DNA of 64,000 nucleotides, taken from contig NZ_CP133888.1 of NCBI RefSeq assembly GCF_041228405.1, positions 1,984,001 through 2,048,000 on the forward strand, in the 5' to 3' direction. The notes under the pieces were generated by a model. That model had not been told where the DNA came from. It did not search any database and was given only the letters and a program-made list of their open reading frames with translations. Positions 1 through 9,538 of the stretch are shown here, one piece after another. The first letter of the stretch is position 1. Each line of letters opens with the position of its first letter. A program made the translations under genes and the position numbers. This stretch comes from Salinilacustrithrix flava. GTDB taxonomy: Bacteria; Actinomycetota; Acidimicrobiia; Acidimicrobiales; Salinilacustritrichaceae.

Positions 1-2
1 AC

Positions 3-1544
3 GAGTGGAACGACTCCGCCTTCCGGTTGATGAACTCGGATGTGATCCGGATGCTCGCCCAGGAACGGCTCACCGACCGAAGCCGCAAGGAGCTGTTCGA
101 GGAGGCGCTGGAGCTGCGCACGACGATCGGGGTGCTCCACCAACCCTCGGAGTTCGTCGCCCACCCCCAGACCCGAGCCCGGCAGCTCTTCGACACCTCG
201 GGTCGGGCGGGCCCGGTCGATGCGCCGATCGCCACGTTCCCGGTCACGCTGTCGGCGACGCCGGCGTCGCTGCGTCGCCCCGCGCCGGAGGCGGGTGCCT
301 CCAGCGGTTTCGCCGCCCGCTCGGCGGAGCCCGACGCCGCCCCGCTGGAGGGCGAGCTGCTCCTCGAGGGCGTCCGGGTCGTCGAGTTCGGTGTCATGGC
401 CGTCGTGCCCGAGATGTCGATGGTGCTGTCCGAGCTGGGCGCGGAGATCATCCGGGTCGAGTCGGTGGCCCGTCCGGACGGCCTGCGCTTCGCCGGCGGC
501 AGCGGAGACCTGGACAAGTCATTCGCGTTCAACGCCGAGAACCGCGGTCACAAGAGCGTGACCATCGACTTGACCAGCCAGGAAGGCCGCGATCTGGCCT
601 TCCGGCTGAGCACCAGCGCCGACATCGTCGCGGAGAACATGCGCGGCGGCGTCATGGAGTCCCTCGGCCTCGGCTACGAGCGGATGCGCGAGGTCAAGCC
701 CGACCTCATCTACGCGTCGTCACAGGGCTACGGGCGGGGCGGGCCGCTGGGGGAGATGCCGGCGTACGGACCGCTCAACTCGGGCTTCGCCGGCGTGCAC
801 GTGCTCTGGAACCACCCCGATGCCCCGTATCCGTGCGGCACGTCGTTGAACCACCCCGACCACATCGCCGGGAAGCTCTTGGCGGCTGCGGTGCTGGCGG
901 CGATCGACCACCGCCAGCGAACCGGCGAGGGGCAGCACCTCGACATGGCCCAGACCGAATCGGCTGCGTACCTGCTCGGCGAGGTCTATCTCGGCGCCGG
1001 CCTCACCGGGCGGGACCCCGAACCACGTGGGAACCGCCACCCCGACCACGCGCCGCACGGCGTGTACCCGAGTGCGGGCGACGACCGCTGGGTGGCCATC
1101 GCGGTGTGCGACGACGACGCGTTCGATCGGCTGTGCCGAGCCGTCGGGTGGGGGACCGATCCGGCCCTCGCGACCGCCGAAGGTCGCCTCGCGGCACGCG
1201 ACGAGCTGGACGGCCGCCTCTCCGAGTGGACGGCGACCCGCACCGGCGAGGACGCCGCCGAGGTGCTCCAGGCTGCCGGTGTCTCGGCCATGCCGGTCAT
1301 GGGTCCGAACGACCACCACGCCGATGCGCACCTCGCCGCGAGGGAGTTCATCGTCACGCTCGAGCATCCCGCCGTCGGTCGGGAGCGGCACGTGGGCAAC
1401 CCCGTGCGGATGTCGCGACTCGAGCAGCGCACCGCGGAGAGCGCGCCCTGTCTCGGCGCGGACACCGCTGAGGTGCTCGGCCGGGTGCTGGGTCTGCAGG
1501 CGGGCGACCTCGAGCGACTCACCGAGGCCGGCGTCCTGCGCTGA
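3..1544 (+). CDS. Didomain class III (CaiB/BaiF-type) CoA-transferase, 5' end outside window
   Basis: The frame is open from base 3, so the gene starts upstream; 513 residues are visible. Residues 1 to about 110 look like the C-terminal part of a first CaiB/BaiF domain, opening with EWNDSAFRLM and continuing through a helical linker. A complete second domain starts near residue 121 with LEGVRVVEFG, followed by LSELGAEIIRVE and a CoA-binding-type GGPLGEMPAYGPLNSGF stretch. Family members move CoA between a thioester and a free acid without ATP. The same tandem organisation occurs at 31344-33758, so I infer a fused two-domain enzyme of about 800 residues rather than an N-terminal extension. It heads a colinear set with a crotonase, an acyl-CoA synthetase and an acyl-CoA dehydrogenase. 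Substrate unknown; a CoA donor-acceptor pair from side-chain catabolism is plausible. Confidence 0.85.
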   Translation, partial: EWNDSAFRLMNSDVIRMLAQERLTDRSRKELFEEALELRTTIGVLHQPSEFVAHPQTRARQLFDTSGRAGPVDAPIATFPVTLSATPASLRRPAPEAGASSGFAARSAEPDAAPLEGELLLEGVRVVEFGVMAVVPEMSMVLSELGAEIIRVESVARPDGLRFAGGSGDLDKSFAFNAENRGHKSVTIDLTSQEGRDLAFRLSTSADIVAENMRGGVMESLGLGYERMREVKPDLIYASSQGYGRGGPLGEMPAYGPLNSGFAGVHVLWNHPDAPYPCGTSLNHPDHIAGKLLAAAVLAAIDHRQRTGEGQHLDMAQTESAAYLLGEVYLGAGLTGRDPEPRGNRHPDHAPHGVYPSAGDDRWVAIAVCDDDAFDRLCRAVGWGTDPALATAEGRLAARDELDGRLSEWTATRTGEDAAEVLQAAGVSAMPVMGPNDHHADAHLAAREFIVTLEHPAVGRERHVGNPVRMSRLEQRTAESAPCLGADTAEVLGRVLGLQAGDLERLTEAGVLR

Positions 1545-1620
1545 TCGGCGCCGGTCAGCCTCGAACGCACCATCCAGAACGTGATCGACAACCATCCACC
1601 GGACAGCGAGGACAGGGCGA

Positions 1621-2493
1621 ATGAGCGATGCCATCCACTACCCGAACTACACCGTCGTGGCGGTCGACGAACCGTCTCCCGGGGTCCGGCGTGTCACCCT
1701 CAACCGACCGGACAAGCGCAACGCGCTGAACCACCCGCTGCGGGGCCAGCTGCTGCAGGCGCTCCGTGAGGGAGATGCTGACCCCGAGGTGCGGGTGCAG
1801 ATCGTCCGCGGTGCCGGCCCCAGCTTCTCGGCGGGGTACGACCTCGCCGGCGGCAACGAAGGCCACGAGATGCCCTACTACACGCCGGGTGGCGACGGGA
1901 GCTGGCCCCGGCACGTCACCGAGGGCTGGATGAGCATCTGGGACCTGGCCAAGCCGGTGATCGCGCAGGTCCACGGCTACTGCCTGGCCGGCGGCAGCGA
2001 GCTGGCGACCTGCTGCGACCTCGTCTACGTCGCGGAGGACGCGCAGATGGGGTACCCCGCAGTGCGCTTCGGCGTGCCCGACATGCACTTCCACGCCTGG
2101 TTCCTCGGGATGCGCAAGGCCATGGAGATGATGATCACCGGAGACTCGATCTCCGGTCTCGAAGCCGTCGAGAAGGGATGGGCGAACGCCGCCTTCGACG
2201 TCGACGAGCTCGACGAGCGGGTGATCGAGATCGCCGCGAAGATCGCCCGGGTCCCGACCGACGTCGTGCAGCTCAACAAGCGGATCGTCCACCGCGGCAT
2301 GGAGATCATGGGGTTGCGCACCGCGATCCGGTCGGGCACCGAGCTCTGCGCGCTGGGCACGCACCAGCAGAGCATGCACGAGTTCACGTCCGCGGTCCGG
2401 GAGGAGGGGCTCACCGCTGCCCTGTCCCAGCGCGACGGTGGGTTCGGCGACTACCGCACCGCCGAGGCACAGCCCCGCGAAGCATCGTCGTGA
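1621..2493 (+). CDS. Enoyl-CoA hydratase/isomerase (crotonase) family protein
   Basis: A 290-residue crotonase-fold protein. Oxyanion-hole elements are visible as SAGYDL (residues 70-75) and HGYCLAGGSEL (118-128). Of the two acidic catalytic residues of true hydratases, the first is kept (Glu127 in GSELATCCD). The second position reads YPAVRFG (about 145-151), so the usual Glu is absent, as is the following GAGGT. I infer an isomerase, hydrolase or other crotonase chemistry rather than simple hydration of a trans-2-enoyl-CoA. The start ATG follows a GAGGACAGGG purine stretch. The stop overlaps the GTG of the acyl-CoA synthetase, so the two are probably translationally coupled. Confidence 0.9.
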   Translation: MSDAIHYPNYTVVAVDEPSPGVRRVTLNRPDKRNALNHPLRGQLLQALREGDADPEVRVQIVRGAGPSFSAGYDLAGGNEGHEMPYYTPGGDGSWPRHVTEGWMSIWDLAKPVIAQVHGYCLAGGSELATCCDLVYVAEDAQMGYPAVRFGVPDMHFHAWFLGMRKAMEMMITGDSISGLEAVEKGWANAAFDVDELDERVIEIAAKIARVPTDVVQLNKRIVHRGMEIMGLRTAIRSGTELCALGTHQQSMHEFTSAVREEGLTAALSQRDGGFGDYRTAEAQPREASS

Positions 2494-4157
2494 CCGACGT
2501 CAGCGTCGCCGACCTGCTCCTGGCCCGCCGCGACGACCACAAGACCGGGCTCGTCTTCGAGGACGACTCGTGGACCTGGGCCGAGCACGTGCAGGAGTCG
2601 GCGGTCCGCGCGGCATGGCTGTCCGCGCTTCGGGCGCCGGGACCGTTCCACGTCGCCGTGCTGCTCGACAACGTCCCCGACTACTCGTTCCTGCTCGGTG
2701 CGGTGTCGCTCAACGGTGGGGTGGTCGTCGGGGTGAACCCCACGAGGCGCGGCGAGGAGCTCGCCCGCGACCTGCGCAGGACCGACTGCCAGATGATCGT
2801 CACCGAAGGGAAGTACCTCGAGGACCTCGCCGACCTCGACCTCCCCTTCGATCGCGACCGGATCTTCGACGTGGACTCCCCGGCCTACGCCGAGGCGCTC
2901 GACGGGTTCCGTGGCGCCACGCCCCCGGAGTCGGTCGACGCGGACCCGGGTGACCTGATGATGCTGATCTTCACCTCCGGCACCAGCGGTGATCCGAAGG
3001 CGGTGCGCGTCACCCACCGGAAGATCGCGGGACCGGGCGTCGGTCTGGCGGCGCGGGGGATGATGACCCGCGAGGACGTCTCGTACCTGAGCATGCCGAT
3101 CTTCCACTCCGCCTGCGTCATGGCCGGCTGGGCGCCATCGCTCACGACGGGCGCCACCATGGTGTTCAGGCGGAGGTTCTCCGCGTCCGGCTTCCTCCCC
3201 GACGTCCGCCGCTACGGCGTGACCTTCTTCCACTACGTCGGCAAGCCGCTCTCGTACGTCCTGGCGACGCCGGCCGAGCCCGACGACTTCGACAACACGC
3301 TTCGGATGGCGAACGGCAACGAGGCTGCGGACCTCGACATCGAGAGGTTCGCCCGGCGCTTCGGCTGTGAGGTCCGGGACGGCTTCGGCTCGACCGAGGG
3401 CGGGGTCACGGTGGGGCGGACCCCGGACACGCCACCCGGTTCGATCGGGGTGCTCGGGGAGGGCGTGGAGATCCTCCACCAGGCCACCGGGGAGCCGGTG
3501 CCCACGGGCGAGTTCGATGCCGATGGCCGTCTGCTGAACCCCGACGAGGCGATCGGCGAGCTGGTCAACATGCGGGGCTCCGGGTCCTTCGAGGGCTACT
3601 ACGAGAACGAGGGCGCCGACGCCGAGCGGATGCGGGGTGGGATGTACTGGAGCGGCGATCTCGCCTACCGCGACGCAAGCGGGTTCGTGTACTTCGCAGG
3701 TCGGACGATCGAGTGGCTCCGGGTGGACGGCGAGAACTTCGCGGCCGCACCCGTCGAGCGCATCCTCGCCCGACATCCCGCCGTGTCGCAGGTGGCCGTG
3801 TACGCGGTGCCGTCTGCCGACGTCGGCGACGAGGTGATGGCGACGCTCAAGCTCCACACCGGTTCCTCGTTCGATCCCGTCGACTTCGTCGAGTTCCTCG
3901 AAGGCCAGGCCGACCTGGGCACCAAGTGGTTCCCGAGCTTCGTCCGCATCGCGAGCTCGCTGCCCGAGACCCAGACGAACAAGGTGCTCAAGCGGGTCCT
4001 CGCCAGGGAGGCGTGGGCCACGGCAGATCCGGTCTGGTGGCGGCCCGACCGTCGCGAGGTCGCGCTCCGGCAGATGACCGATGCCGATGTCGACGAGCTG
4101 GCCGAGCAGCTCAGCGCTCGCGGCCGGGCGCACCTGCTGGTGGGACGCAACGCCTAG
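2490..4157 (+). CDS. Acyl-CoA synthetase (AMP-dependent ligase, FadD-like)
   Basis: A 555-residue member of the ANL superfamily, activating a carboxylic acid through an acyl-adenylate to its CoA thioester. The phosphate-binding loop IFTSGTSGDPKAV lies near residues 159-171, the adenine/acyl motif GFGSTEGG near 298-305 and the hinge YWSGDLAYRD near 385. A basic C-terminal QTNKVLKR supplies the lysine expected for adenylation. I place the start at GTG 2490, overlapping the crotonase stop by four bases; the frame stays open upstream but that part is out-of-frame crotonase sequence. The stop TAG starts a degenerate TAGAACCAGATTCT element just ahead of the acyl-CoA dehydrogenase gene. Confidence 0.92.
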   Translation: MTDVSVADLLLARRDDHKTGLVFEDDSWTWAEHVQESAVRAAWLSALRAPGPFHVAVLLDNVPDYSFLLGAVSLNGGVVVGVNPTRRGEELARDLRRTDCQMIVTEGKYLEDLADLDLPFDRDRIFDVDSPAYAEALDGFRGATPPESVDADPGDLMMLIFTSGTSGDPKAVRVTHRKIAGPGVGLAARGMMTREDVSYLSMPIFHSACVMAGWAPSLTTGATMVFRRRFSASGFLPDVRRYGVTFFHYVGKPLSYVLATPAEPDDFDNTLRMANGNEAADLDIERFARRFGCEVRDGFGSTEGGVTVGRTPDTPPGSIGVLGEGVEILHQATGEPVPTGEFDADGRLLNPDEAIGELVNMRGSGSFEGYYENEGADAERMRGGMYWSGDLAYRDASGFVYFAGRTIEWLRVDGENFAAAPVERILARHPAVSQVAVYAVPSADVGDEVMATLKLHTGSSFDPVDFVEFLEGQADLGTKWFPSFVRIASSLPETQTNKVLKRVLAREAWATADPVWWRPDRREVALRQMTDADVDELAEQLSARGRAHLLVGRNA

Positions 4158-4206
4158 AACCAGATTCTGACTATCGCGACCCGAGGGTCAAGGAGATGAG
4201 GAAGAG

Positions 4207-5448
4207 ATGGACTTCCGTGAGGAGCCGGAGCTCGTGCAGTTCCGCCAGGAGGCTCGCGCGTGGCTCGAGGCCAACCGACCGACGGACCGGGGGGCGACGC
4301 GCACCGGCAGCAGCCTGAGCGACGCCCACAGCGAAGCCGAGCTGGCGCACGTGGAGCGGTGCAAGGCGTGGCAGCGCACGCTGTACGACGCCGGTTGGGC
4401 GGGGATCACCTGGCCCCAGGCGTACGGCGGCCGTGGTGGTACGGGGATGCAGCAGGCGATCTTCGCCGAGGAGGAGGCCAAGGTCGGTGCGCCGCAGGGG
4501 ATCTTCGCGGTCGGCATCGGGATGGCGGGTCCGACGTTGATCGCGCACGGAACCGACGAGCAGAAGCAACGGCACCTCGGGCCGACGTTGCGAGGTGATG
4601 AGGTCTGGTGCCAGCTGTTCAGCGAGCCGGGCGCCGGCTCCGACCTGGCCGGGCTCTCCACCCGGGCCGAGCTGGACGGCGACGAGTTCGTCGTGAACGG
4701 CCAGAAGGTGTGGACCTCGGGTGCCCACTACAGCGACTTCGGCATCCTGCTGGCTCGCACGAACCCCGATGCCCCCAAGCATCGCGGCATCAGCTACCTG
4801 CTCCTCGACATGCGCACCCCGGGGGTCGAGGTGCGACCGTTGCGCCAGATCACCGGCGCCGCCCACTTCAACGAGGTGTTCCTGACCGACGTGCGGATCC
4901 CGGCTGACCGGGTCGTCGGCGATGTCAACGCCGGGTGGGGGGTGGCCATGACCACCCTCACCAGCGAGCGGGCGCTGATCGGCGGTGGCCGGGGTGGCCG
5001 GGACGTGTTCGGCTCGCTCCATGCCACGGCGAAGCGACACGGCCGCACCGACGATCCCGTCGTGCGCCAGGACCTCGCCCGGGCCCACACCCACCTCCAG
5101 CTGATGTCCTACCTGGGCATGCGGGCTCGCACCGCCGTGAGCCAGGGCAAGCCGCCCGGGCCCGAGGTGTCGGTCATGAAGCTGGCCCACTCCCAGAACT
5201 CGGCCATGTACGCCAACCTGGCCCTGGCCCTCGAGGGCAGCTGGGGCATGCTCGCCCGTGGCGACGAGGACATCGAGGCCTGGCACGAGAACTTCCTCGG
5301 GCACTGGGCTGGCCGCATCGGCGGCGGCACCGACCAGGTCCAGCGCAACGTGCTGGGTGAGCGCGTGCTCGGCCTGCCCGGGGACATCCGGGTCGACAAG
5401 GACCTCCCGTTCCGCGAGGTCTCCAGAGCTGCAGGAGGCACCCGATGA
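4207..5448 (+). CDS. Acyl-CoA dehydrogenase
   Basis: A 413-residue FAD flavoenzyme of the acyl-CoA dehydrogenase family, introducing an alpha,beta double bond into an acyl-CoA and passing electrons to ETF. Visible blocks are the flavin/substrate signature WCQLFSEPGAGSDLAG, the middle beta-domain NGQKVWTSGAHYSD, and C-terminal GGGTDQVQRNVLGERVLGLP. The classical MCAD-type YEGT glutamate is not at that C-terminal position, as in many mycobacterial FadE proteins, so the base is probably on an internal helix. It is closely paralogous in block order and length to the protein at 44180-45406. A strong purine-rich leader (AAGGAGATGAGGAAGAG) precedes the ATG, and the stop overlaps the next ATG as ATGA. 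Confidence 0.93.
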   Translation: MDFREEPELVQFRQEARAWLEANRPTDRGATRTGSSLSDAHSEAELAHVERCKAWQRTLYDAGWAGITWPQAYGGRGGTGMQQAIFAEEEAKVGAPQGIFAVGIGMAGPTLIAHGTDEQKQRHLGPTLRGDEVWCQLFSEPGAGSDLAGLSTRAELDGDEFVVNGQKVWTSGAHYSDFGILLARTNPDAPKHRGISYLLLDMRTPGVEVRPLRQITGAAHFNEVFLTDVRIPADRVVGDVNAGWGVAMTTLTSERALIGGGRGGRDVFGSLHATAKRHGRTDDPVVRQDLARAHTHLQLMSYLGMRARTAVSQGKPPGPEVSVMKLAHSQNSAMYANLALALEGSWGMLARGDEDIEAWHENFLGHWAGRIGGGTDQVQRNVLGERVLGLPGDIRVDKDLPFREVSRAAGGTR

Positions 5449-6998
5449 GCACCGCCGATCCCGCCCGCACCCCGGTGCTGGTCGGTTCCGCCCAGTGGGA
5501 GGACCGCACGCCTGCGCCGCCCGACGTCGAGCGACCGCTGGACGTGCTCGCACACGTCGTCCGCTCGGCCGCCGACGATGCCGGACTCGGCGACCTCGCC
5601 GCGATCGACACCGTCGGGTACATCCGCACGTCGGGCTGGGAGGTCACCAACGTCGGCGACGCACTGGCCCGGACGCTGGGCATCCCCTCGGTCCGCTCCG
5701 TCGACGTCGGCGGAGGCGGCGAGGTCGGTGTCAGCGGCATCAACTGGCTGGCTCGCCAGATCGTCGAAGGCAGCACCGGGGTGGCCGTGCTGGCCGGCGT
5801 GCACCGCATGCGCTCCCAGGAGCTGGCCGCTCGCAAGGGGCTCGAACTGACCTGGCAGGACCACTCCGAGGGCGAACCGACCTACCTCGGCCGTCGTGGC
5901 TATCCCGTGCCGGGCAGCGAGGAGTACGAGCGGGCCTCGGGGATCATGAACGTCGAACGAGCGGCCGGCCTGGAGGCACCGCCCCACATCTACCCGTTGT
6001 TCGAGAACGCGCTGGCCCACCACCTCGGCCACAAGCCGGGCGAGCACCGAGAGGTCGTGGGTCGGCTCATGTCGCGGTTCACCGAGGTGGCGGCCGCCAA
6101 CCCCCACGCCTGGTACCCGAACTTCCGCAGTCCCGAGGAGCTGATCACCCCGACGCCGTCCAACCGGATGGTGGCGTTCCCCTACACGAAGTACCTCAAC
6201 GCCATCCTCCAGACCGACCAGTCGGCGGCGCTGATCCTCATGTCCGAGCAGCGGGCCCGCGACCTGGGGATCCCCTCGGACCGCTGGGTGCACTGGTGGG
6301 GAGGCCATGGCGCCGCCGAGGAGGCGTGGTTCCCCTCCACGCGTCCCGACTTCGCTGCGTGCCCGTCCATGCTCGACAGCCACCTGGGCGCGCTCGAGCT
6401 GGCCGGCCTCACGATGGACGACGTCGACCTGATCGACTTCTACAGCTGCTTCGCAGCACCGGTGGAGATGGCGTGCCGGATGCTGGGTCTGTCGGTCGAC
6501 GACGAGCGGGGCTTCACCCTCACCGGCGGCCTGCCCTACGGCGGGGGACCGGGCTCGGCCTACACCCTGCACTCGCTGGCCACCATGGTCGACCGCGTCC
6601 GCGAGCAGCCCGACGCCACGGCGATGATCACCGGCAACGGCTTCTACCTGACCAAGCACGCGGCCAGTCTGTGGTCGGGTCGCCCCCGCCCGGGCGGACC
6701 GCCACAGGGCGCCGAGCCCGAGCGGTACTCCGGGCACCTCGAGCACGCACCGGTCGTCCCGGTCGTGCGGGCCGGAGCGGGAACGGTGGAGACCTTCACC
6801 GTGGTGCACGCCCGAGACGACAGCCCCGGTCGCCTGATCGCCATCGGTCGCTTCGACGACGCGCCGGACGAGCGCTTCCTCGCCAACGGCCTCGGCTGGA
6901 CCGTCGAGGACCTGGACGTCATCGAGCGCGACGGCTTCGTCGGCCGGCGTGTGGACGTACGGGTCGTCGACGGAGCGTGCGCGATCCCACCGGAGTGA
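5445..6998 (+). CDS. Thiolase-like protein with additional C-terminal domain (TLP1-like)
   Basis: A 517-residue thiolase-fold protein. The core resembles acetyl-CoA acetyltransferases, but the nucleophilic-cysteine position reads DVGGGGEVGVSG, with no Cys. The fold-typical LTGGLPYGGGPGSAY is present near residues 363-377. The last hundred residues (from about 415, including RLIAIGRFDD) form an extra domain like that of mycobacterial thiolase-like protein type 1. Those proteins are not established as thiolases, so activity is uncertain; CoA-ester binding or retro-aldol chemistry are options. A paralogue of matching architecture is at 22179-23678. It is translationally coupled to the acyl-CoA dehydrogenase through a 4-bp overlap. 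Confidence 0.85.
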   Translation: MSTADPARTPVLVGSAQWEDRTPAPPDVERPLDVLAHVVRSAADDAGLGDLAAIDTVGYIRTSGWEVTNVGDALARTLGIPSVRSVDVGGGGEVGVSGINWLARQIVEGSTGVAVLAGVHRMRSQELAARKGLELTWQDHSEGEPTYLGRRGYPVPGSEEYERASGIMNVERAAGLEAPPHIYPLFENALAHHLGHKPGEHREVVGRLMSRFTEVAAANPHAWYPNFRSPEELITPTPSNRMVAFPYTKYLNAILQTDQSAALILMSEQRARDLGIPSDRWVHWWGGHGAAEEAWFPSTRPDFAACPSMLDSHLGALELAGLTMDDVDLIDFYSCFAAPVEMACRMLGLSVDDERGFTLTGGLPYGGGPGSAYTLHSLATMVDRVREQPDATAMITGNGFYLTKHAASLWSGRPRPGGPPQGAEPERYSGHLEHAPVVPVVRAGAGTVETFTVVHARDDSPGRLIAIGRFDDAPDERFLANGLGWTVEDLDVIERDGFVGRRVDVRVVDGACAIPPE

Positions 6999-7053
6999 CA
7001 CCTGATCCCGTTCGCGTGCGCCTGCGCGCGACCATCCCGAAGGAGCAGAGCGA

Positions 7054-7929
7054 GTGAGCATCCCTCCCGACATCAAGATCGTGGATCCGGGCATCGGCTT
7101 CCCCCACCAGAGCATCGAGGAGAAGGTCGCGACCTACGACTTCTTCCGCCCGCTCCTCAAGGACCGGCAGAGCCGCGAGGACTTCGAGTTCCCGGCGCAG
7201 TACATGTTCAAGGACGTGCCCGACATCGTGGATCCCGGCGAGGACCCCGTGGCCTGGACCGTGGCCCAGATGGACGCGTTCAACATCGACATCGCCATCA
7301 CCGGCGCGACGGAGAAGGGGATCCGGGCCAAGCAGGAGCACCCGGGTCGCTTCTACCTGTCAGGGCGCGTCGACCCCAACGACGGCATGGAGTCGCTGCG
7401 GCGGATGGAGCAGCTCAAGGCCGACCACGACATCGTCTCGGTCTCCTGCTTCCCGTCAGGGACGTTCCCGCAGGTGGCGGTGAACGACAAGAAGATGTAC
7501 CCGATCTACGCGAAGTGCGTGGACCTGGGGATCCCGATCTGCATCAACGGGGGCATCGTGGGTCCGCGGATGCCGAGCTGGCCGCAGTACGTGGAGCACT
7601 TCGACGAGGTGCTCTACGACTTCCCCGAGCTGACGATGGTCATGATGCACGGGGCGGAGCCGTGGACCGCGCTGGCGGCGAAGCTCATGCTCAAGTGGCC
7701 GGGCCTGCACTACATGACCAGCGCCTTCGCCCCGAAGCACTACCCGAAGGACATCATCGACTTCGCCAACTCGCGCGGGGCGGACAAGGTGTTCTACTGC
7801 GGGTACTTCCCCGCGGGCCTCAGTCTCGAGCGCCAGTTCAGCGACATGCCGGACGTCCCCTTCAAGGACCACGTGTGGCCCAAGTTCCTCCGAGAGAACG
7901 CGCTCCGCGTCTTCGGCATCCCGACCTGA
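7054..7929 (+). CDS. Amidohydrolase-2 (PF04909-like) family protein lacking the N-terminal HxH motif
   Basis: A 291-residue TIM-barrel protein of the amidohydrolase-2/ACMSD-like group. It starts KIVDPGIGFPH where related enzymes carry a metal-binding DxHxH, so the usual His pair is missing. It keeps MMHGAEPW and a C-terminal YCGYFPAGL in place of the usual GSDxP. It is strongly similar to 60173-61054: both have DRQSREEFEFPA-type, SGTFPQV, NDKKMYPIYA and LMLKWPGLHY blocks. I infer a non-metal or altered-metal decarboxylase or hydrolase, or a non-catalytic relative. Start GTG 7054 has AAGGAG nine bases upstream. It closes the first plus-strand gene set. Confidence 0.85.
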   Translation: MSIPPDIKIVDPGIGFPHQSIEEKVATYDFFRPLLKDRQSREDFEFPAQYMFKDVPDIVDPGEDPVAWTVAQMDAFNIDIAITGATEKGIRAKQEHPGRFYLSGRVDPNDGMESLRRMEQLKADHDIVSVSCFPSGTFPQVAVNDKKMYPIYAKCVDLGIPICINGGIVGPRMPSWPQYVEHFDEVLYDFPELTMVMMHGAEPWTALAAKLMLKWPGLHYMTSAFAPKHYPKDIIDFANSRGADKVFYCGYFPAGLSLERQFSDMPDVPFKDHVWPKFLRENALRVFGIPT

Positions 7930-7953
7930 CGCCACGCCACCGGCGGTGTCAGG

Positions 7954-9393
7954 TCAGCCGTCGGTGGGTCCGTGCACCACCCGACCGCTCACGAGGGTGG
8001 CCCGGACGCGGACGTCGGCTGGAGATGCAAGGGCCACGCCGAGCGGGTCGGTGAGCAGGCACAGGTCGGCGCGTGCGCCCCGCCGCACGACCCGGCCAGG
8101 TCCCCCCGGATCGTCCGGCTCGCCGAGGAAGAGCGAGAGCGCCCGTCGGGCGTCGACCGCCTCCCGCTCGCCGAGCGCCACGCCCCCGGAGGTCCGACGC
8201 TGCACGGCGGCGTGCACGGCGAGCCACGGGTCGGACCGACCGAACGGGGCGTCGGTCGAGGCGGCCACGGGGATCCCGGCGTCGAGCAGCGAGGCACACG
8301 GGTAGAGGTGGGGGACGTCGTCGCCCTCCACGTCGCGCAGGTACTGGTCGCCGCGCTCTGCCACGAAGCCCGGTTGGGTCACGACGGTGACCGGGAGCCG
8401 TGCCAGCTCGTCTCGCAGCTCGGGCGGGATCACGGAACCGTGCTCGATGCGGTCGCCGGATCTGGCGCCGACCTCGGCCCACGCGGCCACCACGAGCGCC
8501 AAGGCGCTGCGGCTCACGCAGTGGACGGCCACCGGCCGGTGGGCCCGATGGGCTCGGTCGATCCAGGTGGTCAGGGTGTCGAAGTCGGGGAAGGTCCGCT
8601 CGTCGATCACGAGCTTCACCGGCCCGCGTCGGAGGGGCACAGGGAACGCCAGCTCGGTCAGCGGCGGTCCGCCGGTCGCCACGACGTGTTGGGGCATCGT
8701 TCCGGAGACGACGGCGCCGGCCAGGGCCTCGAGCTCGGCGACGCTCTCGTACGGCGTCATGTCGGTGACCCCGACCACGCCGCGGCGGGCGAGATCGGCG
8801 CCGACGCCGGCCAGGTCGGGGAGCGACGTCGGGGCCAGCTGCTCCCGGAGCCAGGCGTCGGCACCGTGGAGGCGGCCGGTCGGGCGTCCCGTCTCGTCGA
8901 GCTCGGCGCCGTCGAGAGCCCGCCGGTCGAGGCCGACGCGCCGGACGGCCTCGGAGTTCAGGATCCACCGCGCCCCGGAGCGGTGCTGGACGCGGACGGG
9001 GTGATCGTCGACGATCCCGTCCAGCTGGTCCCGGTCGAGCGGTCCGGCGATCGATTCGTGGTAGCCGACCGCCCGGATCCAGTCACCCGGTGCCGTGGTG
9101 GCGGCCCGCTTCCGCAGCGTCGCCGACAGCTCCTCCCTCGACGTCACCGTCGGTGGTCCCACGACGGTGGAGTCGTGCATCGCGGCCAACGCGAGGAGGT
9201 GGATGTGGTGGTCCCACAATCCGGGGATCAGGGCGCCGCCGCCCCCGTCGATGGCCGCGCGCTCGGACCGTCCGCTTCCGCGTGGCCCGATTGCGGTGAC
9301 GACCCCGTCGTCGATGACGACGTCGACGACCGCGCCGTCGACTTCGACCTCGCGCAGGCAGAGCCGTGAGTGCAGCTCAGCCGCGCCGGTCAT
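7954..9393 (-). CDS. Amidohydrolase-3 (YtcJ-like) metal-dependent hydrolase
   Basis: A 479-residue amidohydrolase of the YtcJ type. The N-terminal composite beta-sandwich segment leads into GLWDHHIHL (residues 59-67), with the metal-binding His63 and His65. AVHC (about 299) and EHGSVI (about 323) supply further ligand-type histidines and ASTDAPFG (about 385) the catalytic Asp. A C-terminal sandwich return ends in RATLVSGRVVHG. The family hydrolyses amide or ester-like C-N bonds in small substrates; the substrate here is unknown. It is transcribed away from the alcohol dehydrogenase, with a perfect KstR-like site between them. It converges on the amidohydrolase-2 gene with a 24-bp gap in which I see only a weak 4-bp hairpin. 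Confidence 0.88.
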   Translation of the reverse strand: MTGAAELHSRLCLREVEVDGAVVDVVIDDGVVTAIGPRGSGRSERAAIDGGGGALIPGLWDHHIHLLALAAMHDSTVVGPPTVTSREELSATLRKRAATTAPGDWIRAVGYHESIAGPLDRDQLDGIVDDHPVRVQHRSGARWILNSEAVRRVGLDRRALDGAELDETGRPTGRLHGADAWLREQLAPTSLPDLAGVGADLARRGVVGVTDMTPYESVAELEALAGAVVSGTMPQHVVATGGPPLTELAFPVPLRRGPVKLVIDERTFPDFDTLTTWIDRAHRAHRPVAVHCVSRSALALVVAAWAEVGARSGDRIEHGSVIPPELRDELARLPVTVVTQPGFVAERGDQYLRDVEGDDVPHLYPCASLLDAGIPVAASTDAPFGRSDPWLAVHAAVQRRTSGGVALGEREAVDARRALSLFLGEPDDPGGPGRVVRRGARADLCLLTDPLGVALASPADVRVRATLVSGRVVHGPTDG

Positions 9394-9456
9394 GCCGGCG
9401 CAGTCAACCCACCGGGGGATGTGGTGTCAACGTCGGTGACGGGTTGCGGCAAAAAC

Positions 9457-9470
9457 TGAAACGCGTTACA
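9457..9470. promoter_or_regulatory. KstR-like operator, divergent promoter
   Basis: The sequence tgaaacgcgttaca matches TnnAACnnGTTnnA at all eight fixed positions. It lies 68 bp before the alcohol dehydrogenase start and 63 bp before the YtcJ-like gene start, so one repressor site could serve both. Confidence 0.75.
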
Positions 9471-9538
9471 CATCTGACCAAGACGTTGGTCGCCGGCGGG
9501 CGCCGGCCACCATCCACACGACGAACGGGGGCAACGAG

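Noticed and set aside
4155..4170. Operator-like tagaaccagattctga before the acyl-CoA dehydrogenase at 4207
   Set aside because: Half-sites TAGAAC and ATTCT are there but the spacing is one base too long and GTT is broken. Kept only as a possible relic.
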